64,000 nucleotides of DNA from an uncultured Atopobiaceae bacterium (GTDB taxonomy: Bacteria > Actinomycetota > Coriobacteriia > Coriobacteriales > Atopobiaceae). The notes beneath the pieces are model-generated. The model was not told where the DNA came from. It saw only the letters and a list, made by a program, of their open reading frames with translations, and did not search any database. Where the stretch lies: the NCBI GenBank assembly GCA_944321515.1, contig CALULO010000006.1, positions 101,972 to 165,971 of the forward strand, written 5' to 3'. The translations under genes and the position numbers were made by a program. Positions 49,827-59,377 of the stretch are shown one piece after another. The stretch's first letter is position 1; each line of letters opens with the position of its first letter.

Positions 49827-52136
49827 ATGGCCAGTCACAACTGGGGCAACACGCGCCGGAACGGCACGCACACGGGCAAGTGCACGTCTCGTCGCGAGGC
49901 CAAGGCGCGCTTTCGACACAACGACAAGACGCGCCGGGGGGACCCGCAAGTCAACCACGCCAATCTCGCGATTGACAAGAGCAGGACGCATCTCAATTAC
50001 GAGTTGGGTCCGACGGCGGGACTTACCTACGAGGAGAAGTGCGAGCGTTTTGACGCGCGCCTCGACGAGCTGGGCTACGCTGACGACGGCACGCAGTGCA
50101 TGCAGTGCATCATCACCTACCCGCCGAAGGAGCTGGACGACGGCGCGCACCCCGAGGAGCTGCGCCGCTGGTTCGAGGAGACCGCAAAGCTCATCACCGA
50201 GTTCGTCGGCGAGGAGAATGTGATGGGCATGTACGTCGACGCGGACGAGGTCCGCGAGTACACCTCGGCGCTCCCGGGCGAGGAGGGCACGACGCGGCGC
50301 AGCCGCATCCACATGCACACCGACGTGGTCAACGCGTGCGAGTACACGCCGAACGTCGGCAAGCGCCCGTACTACCTGACGCTCTCGGGCGAGCAGACGC
50401 TCGACGAGTCGGAGGCCGCGACCGAGGAGGTGCGCACGCCTCGGCGCAAGCGCGACGAGCGCGGCCACGCCGTGCGCGAGGAGGGTCCCGACGGCAATCT
50501 CGCACCGGTCTACGTGACGCCCGACGGCGGGGACACGTTCGACGTTGCCGAGGCCGCCGTGGACGTCAAGACCGTCCCGGTCTACGCGCGGTACAAGTCG
50601 AAGACGCCCGGCAAGAAGGGCTCCATCAAGTACGCGCCGCCGGAGGAGAAGCCCGCGAAGCGTTACGGGCTCACGAGCCGTTTCCAAACCAAGCCGCGTA
50701 TGCAGGCGCTCAACAAGATGACCGAGGAGATGACCCGCGAGAAGTTCAACGGGCTCCACTGGATGGAGAAGGAGCCCGACGACCCGACGCCCGAGCGCAC
50801 GCGCCCGGACTACACCGTCGAGGAGCTGACCGAGCAGACGCTCGCGCTGGTCGCGGGCGAACAGCTCGCCAAGGCGCAGGGGGTCATCGCCGACAGGCTC
50901 GCACGGTCCGAGGCGCTGCTCGACGAGGCCGTCGCCAAGCACGGCACGGCGACGCGGGAGCGCGACGGCTACGTCGTCCTCGACCGCGACGGCGCGCGTG
51001 AGACGCGCACACTCAACACTCCGGAGGACGGCGACCTCGCCGCGTTCGGGGACCGGATGGACCGCGTGTTCCGCGTCGGCGGACCGGGCCCGGAGGGCAG
51101 CACCGTCGTCGAGGTCCATCACGCGCCGCGAGTGCTCGCAGCCCGCACCAAGCGTGCCGCCAAACAGGACGCGAAGCGCGTGCGCGAGGCCGCCGAGGCC
51201 GACGCGAGGCGCGTGCGCGAGGAGGCCGCCCGCGACGCGCAGGCCGTCTACGATGACGCGCTCGCCGAGGCGCACCTCGCCCTCGTCGAGGAGCGCGAGG
51301 GCGACGAGCTGGAGGCCGCCCACGAGCGCCACGTGCTCGCGCGCAAGCGCGTCGACGTGGCCGAGCGCGAGCAGCTGCTCGACGAGCGCGTCGCCATCGT
51401 CAACGAGCGCAGCGACGACGTGCGCCGCCGCGAGGACGCCGTCACCGAGCGCGAGGCCGAGGCGACGCGCCTCCTCGACGGCTACGACCGCGAGGCGACC
51501 ATCGCGGACTTCACGCCCGAGCTGCCGCCGGACGCCGACGAGGGCGAGCGCGCGGCCGCCGACGAGCGGGCGCGCAAGGCGTTCGCGGGTGCGTGCTTCC
51601 GCCACGGGCTCAAGCCCCCGACCGTCCACGTCCCGGGGCTGCGCGAGCGCGACGCCGAGCTGACCCGGCAGGAGCAGGAACTCGTCCCGCTGCTCAAGGC
51701 CGTGCGCGCCTTCATCGCGGACCCCGTGACGTTCGTCGCCGACGCCCTGCGGCGCGTCCAGGGCTACATCGCCGAAGTCGCGCATTCCGAGGGGACCACG
51801 CGCAGCCAGCGGCTGACCAACGAGATGATGAACGACGCCATCGCCGACGCGACGCGCCTCATGTACGCGCACCCGGGCGACCCGAGGATGCGCGAGGCGT
51901 GTGCCCCGGACGCTCCAGCACTGCGCGAGGACGAGCGCAGCGGGCCCGTCTTCGACGTCGATGCGTGGGCTGAGGAACGCCGCCGCAAGCGTGCCGCCAA
52001 GAGCGCCGCGAAGATGACGCGCCAGACGCTTCAACAGCGCCTCACACAGCAGCCGGAGCAGCAGTCGGTGCGCGAGGTGTGGCCCGAAAGCTACGTTCCG
52101 AAACCGCGTCGTGGCCACGACGGCCCCGAGCTTTGA
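49827..52136 (+). CDS. MobV-like relaxase with long coiled-coil tail
   Basis: 769 residues. The N-terminal relaxase domain contains SRIHMHTDVV (His162, His164) and a basic start (NTRRNGTHTGKC). A central region (about 190-330) precedes a long coiled coil (about 440-560). It ends KPRRGHDGPEL, a variant of the DDGPG tail of the other two relaxases. The ATG at 49827 follows AGAGGAG. It would nick the inverted repeats just upstream. Transfer would need a helper conjugative system because no secretion genes are present. Confidence 0.72.
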   Translation: MASHNWGNTRRNGTHTGKCTSRREAKARFRHNDKTRRGDPQVNHANLAIDKSRTHLNYELGPTAGLTYEEKCERFDARLDELGYADDGTQCMQCIITYPPKELDDGAHPEELRRWFEETAKLITEFVGEENVMGMYVDADEVREYTSALPGEEGTTRRSRIHMHTDVVNACEYTPNVGKRPYYLTLSGEQTLDESEAATEEVRTPRRKRDERGHAVREEGPDGNLAPVYVTPDGGDTFDVAEAAVDVKTVPVYARYKSKTPGKKGSIKYAPPEEKPAKRYGLTSRFQTKPRMQALNKMTEEMTREKFNGLHWMEKEPDDPTPERTRPDYTVEELTEQTLALVAGEQLAKAQGVIADRLARSEALLDEAVAKHGTATRERDGYVVLDRDGARETRTLNTPEDGDLAAFGDRMDRVFRVGGPGPEGSTVVEVHHAPRVLAARTKRAAKQDAKRVREAAEADARRVREEAARDAQAVYDDALAEAHLALVEEREGDELEAAHERHVLARKRVDVAEREQLLDERVAIVNERSDDVRRREDAVTEREAEATRLLDGYDREATIADFTPELPPDADEGERAAADERARKAFAGACFRHGLKPPTVHVPGLRERDAELTRQEQELVPLLKAVRAFIADPVTFVADALRRVQGYIAEVAHSEGTTRSQRLTNEMMNDAIADATRLMYAHPGDPRMREACAPDAPALREDERSGPVFDVDAWAEERRRKRAAKSAAKMTRQTLQQRLTQQPEQQSVREVWPESYVPKPRRGHDGPEL

Positions 52137-52296
52137 CGCTTTTGTCTTGAGCGCCCATGTGAAACACGGGTTCGGGCATGCGCCCTAATTCGTGTCCGGA
52201 CGAGGAGGTATGGTCGTGTCTTGTTTATCAGGCGCCGATGCGCAGCATGAGCACAGTCATGGCGCTGATACAATAACGGATAACCAAGGAGGGGTC

Positions 52297-53130
52297 ATGG
52301 CAAGGAAGAACGCTCTCGTTAAACCGATTCTGAAGTGGGTGGGCGGCAAGCGTCAGCTGCTTGACGACATCCTGCCGCTTCTCCCCAAGGACCCAAAGCT
52401 CTACGTCGAGCCCTTCGTGGGTGGTGCCGCCGTGTTGCTCGCCAAGCAGCCCGCGCACGCGCGCGTCAACGACTACAACGCCGAGCTTGTGAACGTCTAC
52501 AAGGTTGTGCGCGACGAGCCGGACGCCCTGCTTGAGAAGCTGCGCGAGCATGATGAGAACAACACGAGCGACTACTACTACGAGGTGCGGGCACTCGACC
52601 GTGAGTCGTCCTTCGTCGATATGGGCGAGGTGGAGCGCGCGGCGCGCATTATCTACCTAAACAAGACGTGCTTCAACGGCCTGTACCGTGTCAACTCCGC
52701 AGGTCAAATCAATTCGCCCTATGGTCGCTACAAGCACCCGAACATCGTCAACGAGCCGGGCATCCGTGCCCTGTCGAGGTACCTGCAAGGTGATGTGACG
52801 CTCATGTGTGGGGACTATTCCGAGGCGCTGCGCAGCCTCCCCAGGGGCGCGTTCGTCTACCTCGACCCGCCCTATATGCCGCTCACCCAGACGTCGGCTT
52901 TCACTGGCTACACTGAGGGCGGCTTCGACTACGACGAGCAGGTGCGTTTGCGCGACGAGTGCGTAAAGCTCCGCGAGCAGGGCATCCACTTCCTTGAGTC
53001 GAACAGCGACTGCCCGGAGATTCGCGAGCTGTATGCCGACTTCACCATCAGGACGGTTCAGGCGAAGCGCGCAATCAACTCGCGTGGTGACCGTCGTGGC
53101 GCTGTGAACGAGGTGCTTATCAGTGGCTAA
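52297..53130 (+). CDS. dam: DNA adenine methyltransferase (Dam/DpnM type)
   Basis: 277 residues. It has the SAM-binding start KPILKWVGGKRQLL, the target-binding block YVEPFVGGAAV, YLNKTCFNGLYRVNSAGQINSPYGRYKHPNI and the catalytic DPPY (Asp190-Tyr193), the alpha-class arrangement of Dam and DpnM, which methylate GATC. The ATG at 52297 has AGGAGGGG upstream and a TACAAT -10 at 52269. It overlaps the endonuclease gene by 8 nt and protects the DNA from it. Confidence 0.88.
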   Translation: MARKNALVKPILKWVGGKRQLLDDILPLLPKDPKLYVEPFVGGAAVLLAKQPAHARVNDYNAELVNVYKVVRDEPDALLEKLREHDENNTSDYYYEVRALDRESSFVDMGEVERAARIIYLNKTCFNGLYRVNSAGQINSPYGRYKHPNIVNEPGIRALSRYLQGDVTLMCGDYSEALRSLPRGAFVYLDPPYMPLTQTSAFTGYTEGGFDYDEQVRLRDECVKLREQGIHFLESNSDCPEIRELYADFTIRTVQAKRAINSRGDRRGAVNEVLISG

Positions 53131-54439
53131 GTCGAGCATCGATATGGCAAGTGACGCGTGGGGCCGGGTACTACGGAAACACCCTGACATCATGCAGGCC
53201 ATCCGTGAGCGGGGCTACTGTGAGGTCAAGGCTGATACCATCAAGGAGGAACGCGAGCCCCGTCTGATGACCAAGCACGACTTCTTGGACAGCGTGCCGT
53301 CGCCTTTGAAGAGTCGTCACGTCAACGTGCTGTCGGTCACGCGACACTCGTATGTGCTCGGCGAGTTCGACGTGTTTCAGAAGTTCCCAGAGGAGAAGCC
53401 GTCGCGCCTTGAGTTTTGCACGCTCCCGCCGTTCGAGACCCTGCGCGTTGATGACATCACGACCGAGTCAAAGGCGATAAACGCCCTGATTATCTCGGGC
53501 GTGCTCAATCGGTTCCTCGGCACGGACGAACTCACGGAGACATTCAACGGGCGTATGGGCACAGGGCGATTCGACTTCGGCATCGGTCTGCGCAGGCGCG
53601 ACCCGCTCTGGCTTGAGGTGAATGGCGCACAGCTTGAGATTGACGGAGGCTTCGAGAACGACGAGTGCGTCGTCATCATGGAGGCGAAGAACCGTCTGCA
53701 CGACGACTTCAACGTGCGACAGCTCTACTATCCGCTCAAAAAGTACAGCACGTTCGTGACCAAGCCCATTCGCCTCGTGTTTTCTCAGTACGACAACCTG
53801 ACGTATACGCTCTATGAGTACGAGTTTGCCGACATCGACGACTTCAACTCGATTCAGCTGGTCGGTGCCGCGTCTTACGCATTCGAGGACTGTCGCGTTA
53901 CCGCTGATGACGTCATGCGTGTCTGGGAGACCACGAAGGTCATTTACGACGACAACGAACATCAAATCGAAGGCGAGCCGCCGTTTCCGCAGGCGGACAA
54001 GATTGAGCGTATCTTCAGCCTGCTCGAGTTTCTGAGAGACCAGCCGGAACAATCGGCAACTACTGTCGAAATTGCGGAGTTCATGGGAACCGTAGTCAGG
54101 CAGGCGGCGTACTATCCTGCCGCGGGCGTATATCTCGGGGTGTTCGAGCGGTCTTGGAACAGCATCACCCTGTCTCGCGAGGGGGCCGCGCTGCTCAAGA
54201 AGAATCGGCGCGAACGTCTGTTGGAAATGGTCAGGCTCTTGTTCCGCCATGAGATTTTTCACCGCCTGTACGGCGAGTCCGTGCATCGTTACGGCGATAT
54301 ACCGAGCACAGAGGTAGTCGCAGACACGATGGTCGAGCTTAAGGTGCTCGATAGCGAGGCGGATTCCATGTACTACCGTCGTGCTCAAACGGTTCGTGCT
54401 TGGCTCAAGTGGCTGTTTGATTTACCGGATGAGGATTAG
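53123..54439 (+). CDS. PD-(D/E)XK type II restriction endonuclease
   Basis: 438 residues, starting GTG inside the methylase stop region. The nuclease core is LEIDGGFENDECVVIMEAKN (Asp174, Glu187-Ala-Lys189), followed by DDFNVRQLYYPLKKY. The C-terminal 120 residues form a helical domain. With a Dam-type partner the target is probably GATC or a site containing it, but this is inferred from the methylase. AT-richer than the element core, so a later acquisition. It is the last gene of element 3. Confidence 0.75.
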   Translation: MAKSSIDMASDAWGRVLRKHPDIMQAIRERGYCEVKADTIKEEREPRLMTKHDFLDSVPSPLKSRHVNVLSVTRHSYVLGEFDVFQKFPEEKPSRLEFCTLPPFETLRVDDITTESKAINALIISGVLNRFLGTDELTETFNGRMGTGRFDFGIGLRRRDPLWLEVNGAQLEIDGGFENDECVVIMEAKNRLHDDFNVRQLYYPLKKYSTFVTKPIRLVFSQYDNLTYTLYEYEFADIDDFNSIQLVGAASYAFEDCRVTADDVMRVWETTKVIYDDNEHQIEGEPPFPQADKIERIFSLLEFLRDQPEQSATTVEIAEFMGTVVRQAAYYPAAGVYLGVFERSWNSITLSREGAALLKKNRRERLLEMVRLLFRHEIFHRLYGESVHRYGDIPSTEVVADTMVELKVLDSEADSMYYRRAQTVRAWLKWLFDLPDED

Positions 54440-54449
54440 CCCAAAATGC

Positions 54450-54487
54450 CCAACAAGACGCCCGCCGCTAGGCGGGCTCCTTGTTGG
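54450..54487 (+). terminator. Terminator of the R-M operon
   Basis: CCAACAAG..GCCCGCC-GCTA-GGCGGGC..CTTGTTGG is a strong stem directly after the endonuclease stop. Confidence 0.75.
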
Positions 54488-54497
54488 GCGCGCCGAA

Positions 54498-54517
54498 TAA
54501 AGTCGTGATTTTCGTAG
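54498..54517 (+). repeat. Terminal direct repeat, right end of element 3
   Basis: TAAAGTCGTGATTTTCGTAG, 19 of 20 identical to 44074-44093 at the left end. Probable integrase or excisionase site. Confidence 0.55.
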
Positions 54518-54533
54518 TGACTTCAAGATAAAA

Positions 54534-54560
54534 GTAGGGGACCGATTTTCGGTCCCCTAC
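54534..54560 (-). terminator. Element-borne terminator serving the tRNA-fMet gene
   Basis: GTAGGGGACCGA-TTT-TCGGTCCCCTAC, followed on the minus strand by TTTTATC. It is the first terminator downstream of the tRNA and lies inside element 3. Confidence 0.85.
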
Positions 54561-54571
54561 CTGCTGATTTA

Positions 54572-54648
<77 letters not shown>

Positions 54649-54965
54649 ATTGGGTGCACATCGCGTGTGCAAGAAGTAACTATATCGACCGCTCGTTCTT
54701 CTCGCAAGAGGAAAGTCGAATTGTGGAGCATCCTCCACAATTAACCAGGAGGGGGCACAAGAGGCATCAAGTGCCCGTCTCACCTAAGGAGGCGTGCAGA
54801 TGACGGCGGCGTTTCGAGCGTGCTGCCTACTGTTTCAAGATGACCTCCAACGTTACGGTACGCGCGCGCTGGCGTAAACAGACGCTCTCCGACGGATGTC
54901 GCGACAAAAAGAGGTGGCAACATCGCCGACGTCCTGCTGTTTCGACGTTTGGGGGAGGCCCGCCC

Positions 54966-56243
54966 ATGTACGACTCCGGCTCTACCGCGTTCATGCTCGT
55001 CTGCACGATGCTCGTTCTGCTTATGACTCCCGGCCTTGCGTTCTTCTACGGCGGCCTCTCCCGGCGTAAGAACGTCGTGAACACCATGCTCATGTCGTTT
55101 GCGGCAATCGGGGTCGTGGGCCTCACGTGGGTCATCGCGGGCTGGTCGTTTGCCTACGGCGGCGACGGCTCCCTCTCGTGGTTCGGCGGCTTCGACCAGC
55201 TGGGACTCTCCGGCCTGGTCAAGGGCATGATGACCGAGGCCACCCAGACCCCGGAGGGCACCCTCTACCCCTCCATCATCGACGTCACCTTCCAGATGGC
55301 CTTCGCCATGATCACCGCCGCCATCATCACCGGCTCCGCGGCCGGGCGCGTGCGCTTCGGCGCAATCGTCGCCTTCCTCGTGGTGTGGGCCCTCGTGGTC
55401 TACGCCCCTCTCGCCCACATGGTCTGGGGTGGGGAGGGCTCGCTCATCGGCGAGGTCATCGGCGCCCTCGACTTTGCGGGCGGTGACGTGGTCCACATCA
55501 GCTCCGGCGTGACTGGCCTCATCCTGTGCCTGGCGCTCGGCGGTCGCAGGGGCTTTGGCCTCAAGAGCTACCGACCCCACAACGTCCCGTTTGTCGCCCT
55601 CGGCGCCACGCTCCTCTGGTTCGGCTGGTTCGGCTTCAACGGGGGCTCCGAGTTCGCCGCCGACGGCGTTGCCGCCCTCGCAATCCTCAACACCGTGGTC
55701 TCCAGCGCGGCGGGCCTCGCCTCCTGGATGGTGGTCGAGCGCGTGGCCACGGGCAAGCCCACCCTCGTGGGGGCGTGCACCGGCCTTGTTGCCGGCCTCG
55801 TCGTGGTGACGCCGGGCGCGGGCTTCGTGGAGCCCTGGGCAGCGGTGGTCATGGGCATCGTCGTCTCCCCGGTGTGCTACTTCGCGATCTCCCGGCTCAA
55901 GTCCCTTCTCGACTATGACGATGCTCTTGACGCCTTTGGCTGCCACGGCGTGGGCGGCATCCTCGGTGGCGTGCTCACGGGGCTCTTCTGCGTGCCGGAG
56001 CTGTCCTGGACGGGTCAGGGCGGCCTGCTCTACACCGGAGACCCGTCGCTGCTCTTGAGCCAGGTCCTCGGCATCCTCGTGACGCTCGTCATCGTGGTCG
56101 TGCTCGACCTCGTGATTCTGTTCGTGGTGCGCGCCGCCTTCGGAGGGACCCTGCGCGTGAGCGCGCAGGAGGAGGCCCTTGGCCTCGACGTCGCCGTCCA
56201 CGGCGAGAGCGCCTACCCCGCCTACACCGGCCTCGACTCCTAG
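54966..56243 (+). CDS. amtB: Ammonium transporter AmtB
   Basis: 425 residues, eleven transmembrane segments. Family marks: TPGLAFFYGGLSRRKN, GDVVHISSGVTGLILCL with the pore histidine, FGWFGFNGGSE, and DAFGCHGVGGILGGVLTGLF with the second pore histidine. GGGAGG precedes the ATG at 54966; an ATG at 54840 is in frame but adds a non-membrane, basic stretch. glnK follows 9 bp later. The 317-bp gap from the tRNA (54649-54965) has no gene and should hold the promoter. Confidence 0.92.
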   Translation: MYDSGSTAFMLVCTMLVLLMTPGLAFFYGGLSRRKNVVNTMLMSFAAIGVVGLTWVIAGWSFAYGGDGSLSWFGGFDQLGLSGLVKGMMTEATQTPEGTLYPSIIDVTFQMAFAMITAAIITGSAAGRVRFGAIVAFLVVWALVVYAPLAHMVWGGEGSLIGEVIGALDFAGGDVVHISSGVTGLILCLALGGRRGFGLKSYRPHNVPFVALGATLLWFGWFGFNGGSEFAADGVAALAILNTVVSSAAGLASWMVVERVATGKPTLVGACTGLVAGLVVVTPGAGFVEPWAAVVMGIVVSPVCYFAISRLKSLLDYDDALDAFGCHGVGGILGGVLTGLFCVPELSWTGQGGLLYTGDPSLLLSQVLGILVTLVIVVVLDLVILFVVRAAFGGTLRVSAQEEALGLDVAVHGESAYPAYTGLDS

Positions 56244-56252
56244 GGAGAGAAA

Positions 56253-56591
56253 ATGAAGAAGGTCAGCGCCATCATTCGTCCCGAGAAGCTCGAGGAGCTC
56301 AAGGACGCCCTCAACGAGAAGGGCGTGCACGGCATGACGGTCTTTGAGGTCATGGGCTGCGGGAGCCAGCACGGCTGGACGGAGTACTATCGTGGCCATG
56401 AGGTCATGCTCAACATGATCCCCAAGGTCAAGGTCGAGTTTGTTGTGAACGACGCGCAGGTGGAGGGCCTCATCAAGCTCATCTGCGGCGTGGCGCGCAC
56501 CGGTGAGGTGGGCGACGGTAAGATCTTCGTCTATCCCGTTGAGGAGTGCGTGCGCATCCGCACGGGGGAGCGCGGCGTCAGGGCCGTGTAA
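56253..56591 (+). CDS. glnK: PII signal protein GlnK
   Basis: 112 residues with the PII signature: MKKVSAIIRPEKLEELKDALNEKGVHGMTV, T-loop GCGSQHGWTEYYRGHEV with Tyr at the usual modification site, and the C-terminal block GEVGDGKIFVYPVEECVRIRTGERG. It binds AmtB to close the channel when nitrogen is sufficient. amtB-glnK is a conserved operon, here 9 bp apart. Confidence 0.93.
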   Translation: MKKVSAIIRPEKLEELKDALNEKGVHGMTVFEVMGCGSQHGWTEYYRGHEVMLNMIPKVKVEFVVNDAQVEGLIKLICGVARTGEVGDGKIFVYPVEECVRIRTGERGVRAV

Positions 56592-56605
56592 CCCCCTGCT
56601 GGTCA

Positions 56606-56671
56606 GGCCCAGCCTCCCGATTGTGGCGCCGCGACTCCCCCCGCGCAGCGCCACGGGCGGGAGGCTGGGCC
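56606..56671 (+). terminator. Long two-stem hairpin after glnK
   Basis: GGCCCAGCCTCCCG pairs with CGGGAGGCTGGGCC, and an inner stem GTGGCGC/GCGCCAC is nested inside. No T run follows, so it may be a factor-dependent terminator or mRNA-stabilising structure. Confidence 0.55.
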
Positions 56672-56798
56672 ATGGGGCGGGGTGCCCCCCGAGCCCCCGC
56701 CCCCATGGCCCCGGCCTCGCGGTGCCGCTACGCCGACGGCGCGTGTGAGATGAGGGGGCATGCTGGCCTTTAGCCCTATTCCGTCGGCCAGGCCTTGT

Positions 56799-58178
56799 CT
56801 ACAGGTCTGCTGCGGTGATGATTTCCTGCGGGATGAGGCGCGCGTTGTCCAGCACCTCGCGCAGGTAGGCTGCCTCGCGCGGCTTGAGCTCGCCCTCCAG
56901 CAGGTCGAGTCCGCGCAGGGGTACGCCCGCCTGGTCGGTCTCCTCGTTGTCCAGCGGGTCCGGGAAGCGCGTCATCGCGCGCTGCAGCATGAGGCGGTAG
57001 GCAGCCGTGAACGGGCGCACCTCGAAGCGGCCGTCCGCCATCTCGGTGAGCTTCGCCAGGATCTGCAGGCCCGCACGGTCAAGGTCTCCCCAGTACAGCA
57101 CGCACACGTCCTCTGCGTACTGGGCTGCCAGCAGGTCGGGCAGCTTGTGGGGGTCGTCCACCAGGTAGCCGTTGCCAAAGACGACGCCGTGGACCTTCTC
57201 GCCCAGCAGCCGCTTTCGGCCGTCCATGAACATTGCGTTCCTCATGTTGACCCACGGGTCGAGGTTCTCCGAGACCACCAGGCGCAGGTGGCGGTGGTAC
57301 TTGGGGATGTGGTGGAGGAGCTCCAGCTTGACCTGCGGGTGACAGCACACAACGTCGGAGAGGCCCATGAGGTGCAGGAGCTTGCGGCCGTCGGAGTCCA
57401 GCGCCAGGAACTTCTCGTCCCCGAAGACACGGTAGGAGAGCTCGCGGCAGCTGAGCGAGCCGTCCCCCAGCAGGGCCGAGCCGGAGAGGGCCTCGTCCAG
57501 GGCTCGCAGCTCACGCTCGTAGCGGATGAAGGCGTCGGGGGTGCTGAGCAGCCACCCGTTGATCCACAGGCGCGGGTCCAGCCCGATGATCTGCCGGCGG
57601 ACGTCGTTGAGCTCGGGGGTCTGCTTGCGGATCGTGTCCAGGTGGGAGAGCGTGCGCGCCTCGCGCTTGGGGGTGTCCCGTCGGGCGGGGGGCTTGGGGC
57701 GCTCGGTCTTGGCGATGGCCCGGGAGCGGGGGGAGGCGGGCTCGGCGGCCGCCGGCGCCTCGGGTGTCGCGGACGCATTGGGTGTCCCGGGTGCCGTGGG
57801 CGTTCCGGATGCCATGGATGCCCCGGATGCCGCCGATGTCGCAGCCACGGCGAGGTCTAGGGCGAAGAGATCGGCGTCTACGAGCGCGTTCTTTTCGCCG
57901 TTCTTTGCGGCGGCCCTCCTGCCGGCACCTCTGCTGTCCGAAGTGGCGGGGGAGAGAATCCCAAGGTCGACGAGTGCGTCGAGCGTCTCCTGCCCGGCGT
58001 CGTACCTAGAGAGGAGGGTCATCAGCTCGGCGCGCGTGGCCTGGGGGGAGCGCAGGCGCACCAGGCCGCTTGCGATGCCTCCCGCGTAGCTGCGAGCGGC
58101 GCCGGGTAGCTCCTTGCCCAGCCGCTTGGCCAGGGCGGCGACGGCTGCCTGCTCCTGCTCGGTGAGTTTCTGTGCCAT
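56799..58178 (-). CDS. JetD/DUF2220-like protein, without Wadjet partners
   Basis: 459 residues. The C-terminal 270 residues match the DUF2220 domain of JetD, the Toprim nuclease of Wadjet systems: VVSENLDPWVNMRNAMF, VVFGNGYLVDDP, VLYWGDLDRAGLQILAKL (acidic GDxD), and a final helical region. The N-terminal 80 residues are helical, and an Ala/Pro/Ser-rich linker (about 105-175) joins them. GGAAGG lies 7 nt before the ATG. No jetA, jetB or jetC-like genes are nearby, so it is an orphan or a stand-alone relative with another role. Confidence 0.7.
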   Translation of the reverse strand: MAQKLTEQEQAAVAALAKRLGKELPGAARSYAGGIASGLVRLRSPQATRAELMTLLSRYDAGQETLDALVDLGILSPATSDSRGAGRRAAAKNGEKNALVDADLFALDLAVAATSAASGASMASGTPTAPGTPNASATPEAPAAAEPASPRSRAIAKTERPKPPARRDTPKREARTLSHLDTIRKQTPELNDVRRQIIGLDPRLWINGWLLSTPDAFIRYERELRALDEALSGSALLGDGSLSCRELSYRVFGDEKFLALDSDGRKLLHLMGLSDVVCCHPQVKLELLHHIPKYHRHLRLVVSENLDPWVNMRNAMFMDGRKRLLGEKVHGVVFGNGYLVDDPHKLPDLLAAQYAEDVCVLYWGDLDRAGLQILAKLTEMADGRFEVRPFTAAYRLMLQRAMTRFPDPLDNEETDQAGVPLRGLDLLEGELKPREAAYLREVLDNARLIPQEIITAADL

Positions 58179-58913
58179 GGGGGTGCCTTCCGTTTGAGTT
58201 TGTGTTTCAGCATACCGCACGGCTTGGCGGCGACGGAACGGGTTTCGTCGCGACGACCCTGCCCTGGTCGGCCCAAGCGGCCTCCACGGTCCCGGCCAAA
58301 CGGTCTCCGCGGCCTGGCCCAAGTGGTCTCCACGCGCATCCTTCCGGCTCTGCTCCAATTTTCCGTGCCTCTCCGGCTCCGCCTGCTTGGTTTTGCTTAC
58401 ATTTACGAGGTTGATGCGCCGGCGGCGATGTGGTTGCTTTCAAAATGAAGGGCGGTGCAGCCTTCGCGCAGAGTGGCGCTTAGCATTTTGAGGTTGATGC
58501 GATCCCAACCGCGCCTTTCTCACGTTTTCCTGGCGAGAAGAACCTCTGGGCCGTCGCCAACTGGGCGTTCTTCTCGCCCGTTTGTCGATGCGGATCCTGG
58601 GAGCTGCACTGCTCGCTGTTTTGTAAGCGCGCTTGGGGGACTTGCCGCCTCACCCTCGTTTTTCTAAGCCGCCCCGCCGCCCATTGCCGCCTCGGCTTCG
58701 ATTCCCTAAGCCGGCTTAGTTGCTCTGCCGTGGGGGAGCAGCCTGCCTGTAGCCCGTCGACGGGTATCGGGCACTCCGCACACCTGCGCCGCCGGCGACG
58801 AGGTTCGCGTCTCCTGCCATTAGCTGCCAGCTAATGAAACGTCCCCCCGTCTCTCCAATAATTGGCATGCCAGGAACAGGGCGGCGAGCCGCCCGTCAAC
58901 GGAAGGGGAAGCT
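58179..58913. other. 735-bp intergenic region with repeat motifs
   Basis: No credible gene. It contains an inverted pair of GGCGAGAAGAAC (58532-58543) and GTTCTTCTCGCC (58567-58578) around a 23-nt loop, part of a motif family dispersed in the chromosomal flanks, and a TGTAAGCGCGCTTGGGG stretch resembling the GCTTACA unit at 63439. The promoter for 58914 should lie near the end. Confidence 0.6.
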
Positions 58914-59351
58914 ATGGCAAAGGAAGGCAAGAAGGGCTTTGGAAGGATCGCGCTCATCGTGGTGATCGTCGTCGTGGTTGCCGGGGTGATCGGCGCAATG
59001 GGCGGCGGCGGGTCCACGGACTCTTCGGCGGACACGGGCGCCCAGACGGAGGAGCAGGCCAGCACGCCGGTCCCCGACCAGGACCCGTACACGGTCTCCG
59101 ACGAGACGATCGACGCGTCGAACCCCTACTCGCTCTTCATTGACGGGACCCTGACGAACAACACCGACAGGGAGGTCGGCTACATCCAGGTCGAGTACAA
59201 CCTCTATGATGCAGAGGGTGCGCAGGTTGGTACCGCTCTGGCCAACACCAACAACCTCCAGCCGGGTGGGGTGTGGAAGTTCGAGGCCATGGGCACCGCC
59301 TCGCCCGACGAGGTGGCGTCCTTCGAGCTCATTGACGTCACGGGCTTCTAG
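58914..59351 (+). CDS. FxLYD-domain membrane-anchored protein
   Basis: 145 residues: a basic N-terminus and one transmembrane helix (IALIVVIVVVVAGVIGAMGG, about 13-32), an acidic Thr/Ser linker, and an FxLYD domain (SLFIDGTLTNNTDREVGYIQVEYNLYDAEGAQVGTALANTNNLQPGGVWKFEA). It is extracytoplasmic and probably a binding or scaffold module; function unknown. GGAAGGGGAAGCT precedes the ATG. Confidence 0.75.
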   Translation: MAKEGKKGFGRIALIVVIVVVVAGVIGAMGGGGSTDSSADTGAQTEEQASTPVPDQDPYTVSDETIDASNPYSLFIDGTLTNNTDREVGYIQVEYNLYDAEGAQVGTALANTNNLQPGGVWKFEAMGTASPDEVASFELIDVTGF

Positions 59352-59377
59352 TTGACGTCTGGCCGGAGGGGAGAACC

